Below are positions 53,001-63,712 of a stretch of DNA of 64,000 nt, piece after piece (the first letter of the stretch is position 1; each line of letters opens with the position of its first letter). This DNA is from Sporopachydermia quercuum (lineage: Eukaryota; Ascomycota; Sporopachydermiomycetes; Sporopachydermiales; Sporopachydermiaceae), in the NCBI GenBank assembly GCA_001599295.1, contig BCGN01000001.1:1736001-1800000 (forward strand), in the 5' to 3' direction. The notes beneath the pieces are model-generated. The model saw only the letters and a program-made list of their open reading frames with translations, was not told where the DNA came from and did not search any database. The position numbers and the translations under genes are program-made.

Positions 53001-54449
53001 AGGCGAAAAATATGAATGTGGATGTGATAGACATTGAATTCCCGAGTATTATAAACGTAATAGAAAATCTATTGTGTTCTAAATACCGGTATTAGTAATA
53101 CTATTGCAACTAGAAGTAATAATTTGGAGGAATAGTTTTCATAATCACTTTTCAGTGTAATGTCTCATTAACATCAAAATATTAAATGTCCTCCAAGAAC
53201 TGAAGAATCATTGATATACAACTATTCCATTGTTCTTTCGTAATCCTCATGTTCTCCACTTGTGGTTTTTTTCTAATAGAAATCTTCATTTTCTCATTTT
53301 CTTATTACCCTCTTTTGTTTTCCATTCTCTCTGAAAACTCTTACAATCACATTCAAAATAGAAACCCAATTCGATCTTATCTGGCATCTTTATTTTTTAC
53401 TTTCGATTTCACTTTAGTATCAAACATATACGGCTCTCTACATGTAATTCAATTGGAGGGTATATATGTAAAGTTGAACTACTGAGGAGGAATTCTAGAA
53501 CCTCGTGTATTGAGTATTAATTTTATATTATTTGGTTGCGGGCCAAATCCGTTTCTATATTGAAGAGTAACAATATGAATATATATGATTAATGACCATA
53601 AAAATAAAGCCGAATTTGAAATTGAATTCCATAGATTTGTCCCCACCTAACACTGAAAGCCTAACATATCTCAGTATTGCAAAACTTCTCATAGTAAATA
53701 GACATTCGCATCAGTTAAAATATGTGTCGAGTAATAAATTTTTGATTTCGACATAGGGCTAAAAAAANATGTTAAGCAGAAGAAACTTCGAATTTACTCG
53801 TCTTCAATCTGCCCGTCAATTGTAATTTCTATTTCTTGTGTCTGGCAACCAATTGCCAGATGCTTGATTCCCCACCAAATATTTCCTAGCATTCTCCACT
53901 ATGTCAATCGTACTACTTTTGTTTTCATTTTGGCATGCCGCCATAGTAGAAGTTATTCCAGACCCTAGAAGTCTAGAAACATTTTTATAAGTCACAACTT
54001 AATTTTAGTTATACTGGAGATACCTAGAAAGCAAATCCCCTAAAACCAGAGTTTAAATAAGGCTAAACTTTATTATATTAATCTGTCCACGTTATCTCCA
54101 TTCGACGTTTCAATTAACTCTTGCTCATCTTTGGAATAAACTTTGACATTTGGTTATGAAGGTTTTACAATAATAAATATATATATAAGAGATAATCCAT
54201 TGCAACTAGAAAAAAAGAAAAAAGGTTACGACTGAATAAGAAATCTAATTATCCATATATTCTCATTTTACATCATTTTGCAAGCGAAGATATATTAACG
54301 TAATCTGTGATTATTTGATAAAAGCTCTTTTCATTAATCATATCTCGTAATAGAACATATACCATCTGTTACAGTGCACTACTTTCATTGGTTTTAATAG
54401 CCATCTGAAGGTCTAATTTATGAACTAAAAACTGGCTGAGCAATATAAA
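47009..54449. other. 7.44-kb gene-free block
   Basis: The longest stretch without a gene. No frame exceeds about 82 codons, no conserved protein remnant is visible, no tRNA boxes are found and no long repeat dominates. It is AT-rich throughout, with a small GC-rich patch near 50950-50985. Single unresolved bases lie at 51924, 52346 and 53767. A 13-bp direct repeat beside a 16-bp palindrome lies at 49884-49925. It could be a regional centromere, a very long promoter of the bZIP gene, or old decayed sequence. Confidence 0.6.
49884..49925. repeat. 13-bp direct repeats next to a 16-bp palindrome
   Basis: TATCTAATCAACA occurs at 49884-49896 and 49899-49911. The perfect palindrome CACTCAATATTGAGTG spans 49910-49925, overlapping the second copy by two bases. 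Confidence 0.85.
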
Positions 54450-55487
54450 ATGTTGTATGCACCCGATTATTACGGACCATTAGGAACAAATGGTTTCCCT
54501 GCTGACAATGGATTTGATCATAGTAATCCTCAACTACCTGTTACATATCATGAACCTATTTATGATGATCGGTATCCGGATCTAAATCAGGATTCAATTC
54601 CACCATCGCACGAATACAGTCTAGCAAGTACACATTATATGTTTTATCCAAACATAACTGCACCATCTATGAACTACTCTTCAAGTGAGAATTCGGTAGA
54701 TCAATTTGAGGAACCAATTTTCAATCAATCTGATGGTGCTGCTGCTCTATGTATATCTCCCATGATCTCCGAACCTTTGATTAAAGCACCATTGTCGGAG
54801 GATAGTGAATTTGGCACGTGGCGCAATACGAATCCTAAAGGTGCTTCGTTATCACCAAGAACTTTTGAAATAGATAATGCAGAACTCAAAATAGTACCTC
54901 AGTTGGACATGAGGATATTTCATAACGATGATAGTTCCAACAATAATAATGAAGGTGGTAGTCATGAGAACACTACGAATGATTCACCAGAATTGAATTC
55001 TAGGTTCGAGCTGAGCTCTCAAAGCATTCCTAACTTATCTAGTATGAGTTCTCGGCAGTCGTCTGTTCATATGATGCCAAGAAGTGAATCAACTCGAACA
55101 AGTTCTTTGAAGAAGAGAAGAACAAGATCGAAAAGAAATAAAGAGGAAGATGAACAAGCGAAGAGAATGAAACTTCTAGTTCGTAACAGGATTGCTGCTT
55201 CAAAATGTCGGCAAAGAAAAAAGGAATGGATCGGTCAACTAGAACAAGATAACAAGAAGTATACGGAGAAAATTGAACGTTTAACTCACACAACCGCCTT
55301 CTTGACTGAAGTCATATCGAAGCTGAAAAATGTATTGTCAGAGCACAAAACATGTCCCAAATTCTTGAATTCTGGAGGAGTGTTAGAACTCTTAGATATT
55401 AACCTTGCATTGAGTGGGACCAATGCAATGATGGCAGGTGTTGATACTGCAGTGGATGGTTTACCCGAAGAGACCAAAAATCCTTAA
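54450..55487 (+). CDS. ATF/CREB-type bZIP transcription factor
   Basis: 345 aa. A long N-terminal region rich in Asp, Asn, Pro and Ser, with potential phosphosites such as SLSPRTF, precedes a basic linker (SLKKRRTRSKRNKE). The bZIP basic region is at about 239-258 with LVRNRIAASKCRQRKKEW, followed by a leucine zipper to about 300. The NRIAASKCRQRKK core is the ATF/CREB signature and favours TGACGTCA-type sites. Among yeast families the closest by eye are Cst6/Aca1/Rca1 (carbon source and CO2 response) and Atf1-type stress factors; Sko1 differs in this core. After the zipper, CPKFLNSGGVLELLDINLAL may be a short conserved tail. No intron. The gene-free block upstream is 7.4 kb. Confidence 0.85.
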   Translation: MLYAPDYYGPLGTNGFPADNGFDHSNPQLPVTYHEPIYDDRYPDLNQDSIPPSHEYSLASTHYMFYPNITAPSMNYSSSENSVDQFEEPIFNQSDGAAALCISPMISEPLIKAPLSEDSEFGTWRNTNPKGASLSPRTFEIDNAELKIVPQLDMRIFHNDDSSNNNNEGGSHENTTNDSPELNSRFELSSQSIPNLSSMSSRQSSVHMMPRSESTRTSSLKKRRTRSKRNKEEDEQAKRMKLLVRNRIAASKCRQRKKEWIGQLEQDNKKYTEKIERLTHTTAFLTEVISKLKNVLSEHKTCPKFLNSGGVLELLDINLALSGTNAMMAGVDTAVDGLPEETKNP

Positions 55488-58019
55488 AACTGTCAATACT
55501 TAGTGTTGACTTATGGGTTGCATGTTAAGAATGATTATCAAGTATTCTTAACAATTGACATTTACGTGCATTTCAGTTTTAACGACTTGTTTTCTTACGA
55601 TGTTTGGGGATTATGATATATCCTTTGTATAAGTAAGTAGAGATTTTCTCTGATTAGAGAACTAAATAATACATCATATTGGCTATTGGGTTTTAAATCA
55701 ATGTAAACAATCGTCAATGTATTAGTTATGTTGGAACAACCANTTGATAGACAGTAGTTAATCTCAACCACCACTTTTCAATTCTCCGATCACACATTAT
55801 ATACATATTATGGTCATGTCGGCTTTTGTTATTCAATAAAAACANAGATCATCACAAGGTTGAACGATTAATTCATATCTTGACATGATAGGGAATATGA
55901 CAAGAATTATCAAAATTTAAGATTGCTAGCATTCTTTATAAGTTTTTCAACTTTATTATATGAAACTCAGGGTATGAATGTCTGTCATCCTAATCCGGTA
56001 ATAATTAGACCAAATTTCTGCATATTGACATCATTTCACTGAGTAACTTTATCTTTTTCTAATAAATTTTTCCTATATTTGGCCAGATTCTTAGATCGTG
56101 GATAATTCTTATTTCAATTATAACTGTAATGATTCATAATTTAGCCCTTAGGCTAAATCATGTGGAAGTGGAGATTCCATCAGAGTGAACATATTATATT
56201 AGTATTCATAAAACCTTTCACTTTCAAGATAATATAAAACTGCTTGTTCTAAATGTCTGCCAACTTTTCCAATGTTAGAATTTGCACACCTTGGTTTCAA
56301 TAAAGCGGCACAACAAAAGATTATCATGTATATTTAATCGAATTTTCTTAGTTGAGGGTAATAGAGATGGTAAAACACTCTCATATTCTATAGCTCTCAT
56401 CTCGACTAAACAATGCAATTTCTAACTGTTGTTATGTCCATTCTTTTACTGAAATGTAATGTCTAATTACTCCAGGTTTCAACTCTATTTTGATTTATGG
56501 ACTAAAAAAGTATTGCCAGGGATCTAAACCGTAAATCACCTAAGTTCAAATGCCGAACTCAAAAAAATCCACTTTTGGAAATTAACGATGATTAAGCTAA
56601 AGTTGCACCACCAGAGTAATAACTTCCAACCTTCTTACTAAACAAGTGTATGCTTTTTACCAGTCAAGGATGGCTCTTCCATTATAAGCAGGGATAAAAG
56701 AAAGATGGACAACAGTATTCTATTCCGCCGTTTGGTGGCTTGCTTCATGAGGTCAGAGCTGCGCTAACAAAAAAAATTGGAATCTAATATGAAAACTAGT
56801 AGAAAATAATGCACAACTACATATGCCTCAAGTTGAAAGCATTCAAGTACAGAAACTTCAAATGTTTTTGCTAGAACTGAATTTCCAGTATAATCATGAA
56901 ACAATCAGGACTGTTGTATAGGTTATTCGTATTGTTGCTTGCACCAAATTCGAGTATATAGTCCTTGGGTGAGTGGAATATCTTTCCCAAATTACTATTC
57001 TATATGTATAGCAAGCCGATAAAAACCAGAAAAGGAAAAATCCCCGATATCTCTTCTAGATATTGGTTTCGTGACAAAAACAATAGTCATCAATTACATT
57101 GAAAGTTCTAAGAAAACCTGATAGGACAAATATTTCACATGTTTTGGCTGGTTAAGAATTTTCGACTGAAGATTGTTTTGGGTAATTTTTCTCAGCTGTT
57201 TTCCTGTTCCTGATTGAGATGAGATAGANCTGAAATTTTGTTGGTATGATTAAATGGTCTGACAATTATCAAAGCATTTACCGAATCTCAGACAGTTCAA
57301 ACTCTCATTTGATTTTTCTATTGTTCCTCAGTTTCATCGGAGAACAATAGAATCTAATCGAAGTTTTCAGTTTTGATTAATCTCCTTGTCTTGTATTGCA
57401 TTGCAATATTCAGCCTCGTTTCTGGCAATGTTAAAGCACATATTCAACTTTGGAATTATATATACTAGAGATCTAGCAAAACTAGGTAAACTATACTTTT
57501 GCATAGTTATATAAATGTAGCCGGTGAGTACCTGTCTACATTGCAGCTCATTCATATAGCATATATATACATATATAAAGAATACAGTAAATAAGAATGA
57601 GCATATAAAATTAAAATTAAAATTAAAGAATTTCATACCCCATTCATTGTTTACTCTTGATTGAAACTGGGTGGCTAATTATTTCAAACTATTAATCTCC
57701 ACCTAACAACTGGAATTCCTTTTGATTCATTGCTCATTCACCGATCGGTGAATGAAATATTAATGTTTAAACATCGTCCTTGCAGTTTTCTTCCAGCAAT
57801 TTCGTATTACTTCACATCTCATTCCATTTTTTTATTTTTTATACAAATTATCCACCTAACTTTATTCAAACAATATGAAATTTTTTACTTAGTGTCAAAC
57901 TCTAAATATGGGTGGGTATCGAAATCTTGCATGTGACGACGGGTTATCGGCATTTAATTTCAACTTGTGTGCATTTATTTACATCCCCAACAATGAAATG
58001 AAATAACCAGAAGCTGACA
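55488..58019. other. Gene-poor spacer after the bZIP gene
   Basis: About 2.5 kb of AT-rich sequence with only chance-sized frames (up to 89 codons) and Ns at 55743, 55845 and 57229. It holds the bZIP 3' end and the promoter of the gene at 58020. Confidence 0.6.
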
Positions 58020-59590
58020 ATGAAGCTAGCAATAATCGTTACTTCGTTGTTTTTGTTTGTAGTAATAGCAATTAAGAACAATATTATATCAAAGATGAAT
58101 TGGATGGTAAGGAAATGTAGGGTACGATATAGAAAGAAATATATGCAAGTTAAGCTTTCTGCTGGTAGAAGCATTCAGAATATAAATTCAATTGAGGCTA
58201 GAATCAAAACACTTCGTAACATATTTTTCAATTTGACAATGAAATATTTTGATGATAAGAAACCAGAATTAGCTCTCGTAAGATAATAGAGACCTTGAGA
58301 ACTAGAATACAAATCGACCAACATAAATTGCATTGCTGCAGAAGACACTGACTCCTTCGAAATATTAACGTGAATCAATAACACATGGGTTAAGGCATTT
58401 GCTCTCATCAGAAGTAAACCGAAAGGTGAATCAATTCATAGTATGTTATTTACTACTCGACTATAAACTAAAACCTATGTTTCGACCATCATATATTAGA
58501 CATGGAGTGATTTACGATCTACTTAACTAACACCAAACAATGTTGGGACAGGCTTCAGGGAAAAGCTTCTGAGAGGTCTGGTTCTCTTCGATGATTTCTG
58601 CGGCATTAATGCCTTTAAACAATCGCAAATTGGTAGAAATGAAACTAAAACCTCTTCACACTACAGAACACAGGATGAAATATTGAAAGGTAATTACTTT
58701 GAGATCTTGCGATCACCCAGTATTCAGTCAGTTGAGTTATTGAGGAATGAAGTCAAAACTACTAGTTTATTTCTAATTGTGAAGCTTGATCAAATGACAG
58801 GTAAGAGAGATTGACTTTATGCATTAGCTTGTTTGAGAATTCAGAGATCCCAACAATCTAATCTTTCATAGAGCAAGAATTTTCATGTTCAGTCAAGAAG
58901 CTCAGCCTCCTTTTGGGAGTTCAAACTCATCGGCAAGAATTCTTTGATTCAAGTTATCATTTAAAGATAGTTGATAGTGTCAAAAAATATCTCACCACTC
59001 AGAGTTCGAATGATTGTTTTACAACCAGTTATTTAACTACGAGGATACTCCAACTTGTATCTGTTTTATGTCAGTTAGGTGATCCACTTGAAGATACAGC
59101 GGAAGATACAGCTCATGACATCGTAGAGTTTTTGGTTGACTCTCTATGCTCTACGCTTATTGACATTACTTATTTACCTGATATAATAGATGTGACCATA
59201 CAGGAAGAGATTTTGAAAGTGTATAATAAGTGGAAGTTGATACCGACGAAAGGACTGGAATTTGTTTCTTTATTGATAGGGAGAATTATAAATTGTTTCA
59301 TTAAATGGAAGCTACTCAAAGTAACAATGAGCGAATATTCATTTGAAGTGCAAAAGCTATATACCACTTATCTGAAGCTCTTATGCATTCTTCAACGAGC
59401 ATTACATGAGAGTGCTAGTGATGACATTTGCATAGTGAGTGAAAAAGAATTCGTTGAGGCCATCAAGTGGAAGTGCATGTTGTTCAAGATTGTTTCCGAC
59501 TATAAAGATAATTCAATGAAAATGTTAGCCAGATTCGATTGGAATTGGTTAAATGATACACATTCTGTGAGACATCCTAAGTTGATATAG
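58020..59590 (+). CDS. Unrecognised N-terminally anchored protein (three exons)
   Basis: I do not recognise this gene. Proposed exons: 58020-58277 (donor GTAAGA), 58566-58800 (donor GTAAGA at 58801) and 58872-59590 (after a CATAG acceptor). The product is about 403 aa. Exon 1 begins with a membrane anchor (MKLAIIVTSLFLFVVIAIKN) and then a strongly basic stretch (MVRKCRVRYRKKYMQVK). Exon 2 (LLRGLVLFDDF ... LFLIVKLDQMT) joins exon 3 (EQEFSCSVKKLSLLLG) in phase 1. Exon 3 is helical throughout, with two hydrophobic stretches (LEFVSLLIGRIINCFIKW). The exon 2-3 join is firm. The exon 1-2 join is weaker: the phase-0 acceptor AAAAG at 58565 is used because the better GACAG at 58551, 20 nt after CTAAC, would need another donor. 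The topology resembles an organelle-membrane protein facing the cytosol. Confidence 0.6.
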
Positions 59591-59682
59591 AGAAATCTCT
59601 TTGCCTCATGTCAGCTAGTTTTATAGTCTTTATATTGTTGATCAATTAATAAATAACATTATACTCTACCTTCAATAAGTTA

Positions 59683-60840
59683 TTAGATTTGTAGATTTGA
59701 AGCCTGTTTTTGCAGCTTAGCTTCTTCGGCTTCAACAACTGGTTCAAAATAAGCATGGTTCATTGCTTCGGCCGCTGTCAATCTCTCTTGATGATCATAC
59801 TTCAAAACACGATTAACTAAATCTATAGCCTCACCTGAACATATGCTTCTGTTTTCGTCATTGATAAATCTCGACCAAGCCTTTTTAGAGTAAACACCAA
59901 GTTCGTCATACTCAGGCCCGAGTGCAATAGTATACTTATCAAGATATTCAAAAAAGTCATCTGTACCCAGAACTCGCACTATTTTTACTAGTTGATCGGT
60001 ATTTGAATTACCATGGAAAAACGGTTCCCGTTTAAATATAATTGAGGCAAACATTGCTCCAAATGACCAAAGGTCCAATGAATAATCATATTGTCTAAAA
60101 TCAACTAATAACTCAGGTCCTTTGAAATAACGTGAGGCAACTCTCACATTATATTCCATTCCTCGATGATAAAATTCAGCCAAACCCCAGTCTATCAGAC
60201 GCAGTTTACGATTAGCATGATCAATCATAACGTTGTGAGGCTTAACATCCCGATGCATTATCCCCATTGAATGTGCATAGTCCAAAGCTTTCAATAATTC
60301 ATACATATAGTATCTCACATCAAAATCAGTAAACTTTGCATAAAGGCTTCTAAAATCTTGATTATCAACATATTCAAATACAAATGCCGGCATTTTGCTC
60401 TAATAGATGCCTGTTAGTCTTTACTCTTGCTTGCGACCTCGTCAAAACAAAGGATATCCAACAATCAATTAAATTTAACATACTTGAGGGTCTCTTACCA
60501 CGTCTAATAATGTGATGATATTAGGTCCACCATCAATGTTTTGCAAAATCTTGATCTCTCTTTTTATTTTCTTTCGTTTAACAGGTTTTAACACTTTTAT
60601 TATTACTTTCCTATTACTCGAATCTTTCGAATCTTTATCTATCGGTATGCGTAAATCAATACCTTCAAACACTTCAGAATACTTCCCGCGTCCCACTTTT
60701 CTAGTGATTTCATAGAAATCTGGCTTTCCCCATACTATTGATACATTATCATAATCCCAGTACGATGCTGGCATATTTTCATTCACTTCAGCATACACTC
60801 TTGAATAAGAACGCAGTTCAGGGTGAGTATCATCTTCCAT
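59683..60840 (-). CDS. CKA1: Casein kinase 2 catalytic alpha subunit
   Basis: Constitutive acidophilic Ser/Thr kinase. Two exons: 60484-60840 and 59683-60399, split by an 83-nt phase-0 intron (60400-60482; GTATGT, GACTAAC, ATTAG). The product is 357 aa, the usual CK2 alpha length. Seen: EYWDY-like [15 protein letters not shown], glycine loop [11 protein letters not shown] (about 50-60), CK2-specific basic cluster [15 protein letters not shown], catalytic HRDVKPHNV (168-176), DWG in place of DFG (189-191), and [14 protein letters not shown]. The ATG at 60838-60840 is used because the frame upstream lacks an ATG. The substrate-side lysine cluster and DWG are CK2 hallmarks. CKA1 and CKA2 cannot be told apart with certainty; the sequence looks more Cka1-like. 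Confidence 0.95.
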
Positions 60841-61962
60841 AGTCACTTACTTTTGATTGCTCCAATTATTTGTAACCATATGACTACAACTTCAGTCCCC
60901 AATGAACAGAAACCCAAGTCCTAAAGCATATGCTCACTACTTGAATTCTGTTGTATTTCTGGTCTTTTAATAGAGCTCCCATTGTATCATTTAAATCGTA
61001 TTATTTAATGAGACTTTGAACGTTGTTTTGTTGTGCTCTTTTACGGGACGGGATTTGCTTTCGTTGAGGGAGAAGAAATACTACATGTGATAGAATTACC
61101 TAATACAGTACTCTAGCAAGAACAAGAATGCATGATTTATTTAAGCCGGTGGTGAAGAATCAATAAAACTAGCACCTTACCTTGCAGACGTTTTTTTTTT
61201 GAAGAGAATAGAGAAGAAAGGCGATTTGATAATGAATAACAGCACTGGCAAGNAGTAAAGAGACTGAAGTTGATGGGAATTAGTAAATCAAAACAATGGC
61301 ACATCTTGTCTCCTTTCTAATGAGCAGCTGTTTGTTCAGTTGATCTGCAATTATGGCGTATTAACTTGATGGAAATGCAAAACTCATGCAGGAGAAGTTT
61401 AAGTTTGAAACTTTAGATTTGGTTTAGCACAATCGTAAAATAGATCCATTAAAAGCTTTTTACTGGAAAGCGAAAAGTTTGAGAGATTAGTGCATAAATA
61501 GAGATATATTAGTTACAATAGAAGCTTATTGAATCATAAGTGCAAGGTACTCAGGATAGCTTGCGCACCACTATCAACTCATTCACCTCTCCTCTACAAC
61601 CATGTATTGCAGATCACATAATCATTTCAACTGTTTCAGTGTTACCCGGCCAACAGATAATCTTTATGGCAATACCTGTTTTGAGACAGGAAAATTTTAC
61701 TCAGAAATACTTCAGTTTTTATCGTACTTGACTGACGGCAACAACAATACACTACTTTCCATAGTTTATGAAGATATGTTCGGAATACTTTCACAATTGT
61801 CATTCAGACTAACTCTTTATCGGTATAGTGAAGCATTAATTTCACTATTTTTATGCATATCCGGTTCTCAATTTCAAAGTGGGTGTTTGAGAATCTGTAT
61901 AAGAAGTAACATAATTCTAATCGAAACATAGCAAATTGAAATATCGACAGTGATTGATAAAA
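60841..61962. other. Divergent promoter spacer between CKA1 and NAB2
   Basis: About 1.1 kb. It holds an N at 61253, a T run near 61190-61200, and a 109-codon ATG frame (61602-61931) just before NAB2 that may be a long uORF or chance. Confidence 0.6.
61602..61931 (+). CDS. Hypothetical 109-aa frame directly upstream of NAB2
   Basis: ATG-started frame ending 31 nt before the NAB2 ATG on the same strand. The composition is hydrophobic and Cys/Ser-rich (MYCRSHNHFNCFSVTRPTD) and I recognise no family. It could be a regulatory uORF in a NAB2 leader or simply a chance frame. Confidence 0.2.
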   Translation: MYCRSHNHFNCFSVTRPTDNLYGNTCFETGKFYSEILQFLSYLTDGNNNTLLSIVYEDMFGILSQLSFRLTLYRYSEALISLFLCISGSQFQSGCLRICIRSNIILIET

Positions 61963-63336
61963 ATGGAGTTCGATGCAACAAGTGTACAAGGTAAAGAGCT
62001 AGAAAGCAGATTAGCTAGTCAAATAGAACAGCACGGACTCTCTAGTGATTCGGCATTTATAGCAGAATATGTTACAGTATTGTTAGCTAATCAAAGACCT
62101 AAAGAAGAGATCGTATCGGAGTTGACGGGGTTGGTTGGTGATGGAACTGCAAGTACTATAGCTGATTTCGCTGTAGCAGAGTTGAGTAATGTTCAACATG
62201 GCACTTCTAACTCGCAAATCCAGAACGATTCATCTACCGCCAAAAGTGCCAATGAGAATGAAAATACAGGTCTTGTTTATGGTGTTCCAGCAAAGGCTTT
62301 AGATGAAATAATTGCAGAAACTAGCGTCAGATCTAATAGCAAATTCAATAATAATTATGGAACTTCTAGAGGTGGAATTTCAAAAAATCGGAAAGGAGGA
62401 AATCAAACCATTAATAGAAATAAAGCTATGGTTGCTGGAATGTTCGATAATGCTAATTCTGGAAGTTTTGGTAGTAACAACGATAACAGTAGCAATACTA
62501 CTGTCGTGAAAGTTAGAGAACGATGTCGGCATTGGCCAGGATGTAACTATCCCAATTGCAAATTTATACATCCTACAAAACGTTGCCACGCATACCCAAA
62601 TTGTACCCGACTTAATGGTACTTGCACATTTTTGCATCCTGAGGATGATCTCATCCTTTCGCAATATCAACTGAACATGATGAATAATATGATGAGTAAT
62701 CAGTTTCAACAAGCTAATAATTACAATAACTCATATAGTAACAAGGATTACAAGAACAATTCTAATAACCATCACAATAACAATAGCAGCAATAGTAACA
62801 GCAATTATTTAAACCATCAAAATCAAACTGCTCAACATGAAGAATCAAAACTCAATAGATGCAAGTTTGCCAATAAATGTGCCAACTCCATATGTACAGC
62901 TTTACATCCATCACCAGAAGCTGAAGATGGCTTTGAAATAACTGACAGTACATGGTGCCCGCAAGGTATCAAGTGTACCAATAAAACCTGTCGTATGAGT
63001 CATCCTTCACCTAGTATTATCAGGAAAATTATCCCTAAATCTCAAGAAAAAGTCTTAGAGCAGTGCAGATTTTTGGCTAACTGTACTAATCCTGTGTGTC
63101 GATATAGACATCCTAGATCAACTGTTCTGTGCAGAGATGGTTCAAATTGTCAAAGAATTGACTGTTTGTTTTCTCATCCATTCCCTACTGAATGCAAATT
63201 CAGAGCTAATTGCAGAAATACTTATTGTCTGTATGAACACCCACCGGAGCGTGAGACTTTAATAGAAAAAAATAGCGCAAATTGGGTCAAACAGGATANT
63301 CAAGCTGCTATGCAAACTGATACTCCAGTCGCATGA
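61963..63336 (+). CDS. NAB2: Nuclear poly(A)-binding protein Nab2
   Basis: Binds poly(A) in the nucleus, controls tail length and supports mRNA export. The ATG at 61963 gives a 457-aa protein, close to the 525 aa of yeast. The N-terminal PWI-like fold (residues about 1-90; ELTGLVGDGTASTIADFAVA) binds Mlp1 and the export machinery in yeast. A Gly/Asn-rich linker follows. Seven C-x5-C-x4/6-C-x3-H fingers follow: CRHWPGCNYPNCKFIH, CHAYPNCTRLNGTCTFLH, CKFANKCANSICTALH, CPQGIKCTNKTCRMSH, CRFLANCTNPVCRYRH, CRDGSNCQRIDCLFSH and CKFRANCRNTYCLYEH. That is the same number as yeast Nab2. A long Asn/His/Ser tract separates fingers 2 and 3. There is no yeast-like QQQP repeat. One codon contains an N (63299). 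Confidence 0.94.
   Translation: MEFDATSVQGKELESRLASQIEQHGLSSDSAFIAEYVTVLLANQRPKEEIVSELTGLVGDGTASTIADFAVAELSNVQHGTSNSQIQNDSSTAKSANENENTGLVYGVPAKALDEIIAETSVRSNSKFNNNYGTSRGGISKNRKGGNQTINRNKAMVAGMFDNANSGSFGSNNDNSSNTTVVKVRERCRHWPGCNYPNCKFIHPTKRCHAYPNCTRLNGTCTFLHPEDDLILSQYQLNMMNNMMSNQFQQANNYNNSYSNKDYKNNSNNHHNNNSSNSNSNYLNHQNQTAQHEESKLNRCKFANKCANSICTALHPSPEAEDGFEITDSTWCPQGIKCTNKTCRMSHPSPSIIRKIIPKSQEKVLEQCRFLANCTNPVCRYRHPRSTVLCRDGSNCQRIDCLFSHPFPTECKFRANCRNTYCLYEHPPERETLIEKNSANWVKQDXQAAMQTDTPVA
62660..62830 (+). repeat. Asn/Ser/His-rich low-complexity tract in NAB2
   Basis: The codons between zinc fingers 2 and 3 are mostly AAT/AAC with AGT/AGC and CAT/CAC, e.g. NNHHNNNSSNSNSN. It is a flexible linker that spaces the fingers. 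Confidence 0.8.
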
Positions 63337-63712
63337 AAGTATTTTCAATGTTCGATGTTTAACATGTGCTGTATTATATAAACCTATATACTGTATTTAT
63401 GCATTATTGATCTCAATCAAATTATTAAAGTTGACGAGAAACACAATTGATGAAACCACGTCAGTATTAAACTCTTTATTGCTAATTATTCAGACTTATC
63501 AAAGTCAGTACAAAGTAACTACACAGGTTCATTATTGAATACTGGACATTCAGCTGTCTTTATTTATTCTAATCAAACCTATAAACATGCAATCACATTC
63601 CAATGAATTGTCTTTTATTATTTTTTGCTTCAAAGTTTGGTAACAGAACCTAATTGTTAACCTATCCTACAATAATTCACCCTAGCCATAAATCATGAAC
63701 TCATATTTTCAA
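63337..63712. other. Convergent spacer after NAB2
   Basis: About 375 bp, AT-rich, with no gene. It holds the NAB2 3' end and the 3' end of the minus-strand gene at the right edge. I see no long A run like the one used for Nab2 autoregulation in baker's yeast. Confidence 0.55.

Noticed and set aside
55729-55745. TGTTGGAAC-like string resembling the start of a yeast retrotransposon LTR
   Set aside because: Only a few bases match, no matching terminal end or target duplication is seen nearby, and no element-like coding is present.
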